A stretch of 44,921 nucleotides of DNA from a virus, in IMG/VR virus record IMGVR_UViG_3300036846_000225, positions 1 to 44,921 of that record. One strand, written 5' to 3'. Position numbers and translations under genes: made by a program. Below the pieces are notes generated by a model. The model saw nothing but the letters and a program-made list of their open reading frames with translations, was not told the origin of the DNA and searched no databases. Positions 44,867 through 44,921 of this stretch are shown here, piece after piece (the stretch's first letter is position 1; every line of letters begins with the position of its first letter).

Positions 44867-44921
44867 CGTGCGCAAAGCCTCCAAACGGAAAGGTGTGAAC
44901 CTTAGGACGCTAAAATTGCAC

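Overview
The window is a piece of a temperate, HK97-type siphophage or prophage with high GC content. The host is most likely an alphaproteobacterium. This rests on codon bias, a GTA-type tail chaperone, a DUF3489 protein and general gene style; it is an inference, because no host gene is visible. No tRNA, rRNA, CRISPR array or insertion sequence was seen.

Layout. (1) 1-2521, minus: an HTH regulator, a RuvC-like resolvase and a Toprim/RecA-type primase-helicase. The helicase runs off the left edge. (2) 2623-8865, plus: a tightly overlapping early operon with an ERF single-strand annealing protein, a YqaJ/lambda-exonuclease-like recombinase, NinB, an N6-adenine methyltransferase, an endonuclease-like protein, small unknowns and an excisionase-like HTH. 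(3) 8756-10168, minus: a tyrosine integrase whose 3' end overlaps the excisionase gene, followed upstream by about 400 bp of repeat-rich non-coding DNA. (4) 10578-20416, plus: an accessory region of about 24 mostly small genes. They are arranged as cassettes, most headed by a copy of one related promoter element (nine here). Recognisable products are a superinfection-immunity membrane protein, a DUF3489 protein, a SprT-like metalloprotease, a papain-like putative peptidase and two YkgJ-type cysteine-cluster proteins. (5) 20472-44866, minus: late genes. In transcription order these are ParB-methyltransferase, TerS, TerL, [plus-strand island], protease-capsid fusion, Pro-rich protein, portal, collagen-like protein, connector and adaptor proteins, tail tube, chaperones, tape measure, tail tip proteins, collagen-like fibre, Gly-rich fibre and Ig-like proteins. 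(6) 39.8-41.6 kb: a plus-strand island inside the late block. It has a tenth copy of the promoter element with a small gene, then a nuclease-like gene and a DNA-binding-like gene of lower GC. A small membrane protein gene lies here on the minus strand.

The most unusual signal is the promoter array. Ten intergenic elements share a TTGCAN -35, a 17-bp spacer (18 in one), a TAAACA/TACACA-like -10, often a TGCGACAAAA box exactly 33 bp before the -35, and a CA-rich leader ending in GAGACACACATG-like sequence. Several carry perfect 10-12 bp inverted repeats around the -35. The arm sequences differ between copies while pairing is kept. This looks like a coordinately controlled lysogenic or early cassette regulon that I do not recognise from a described phage.

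No holin/endolysin cassette is recognisable, apart from a tail-associated DUF6950/NlpC-like protein. The lysis genes probably lie outside the window.
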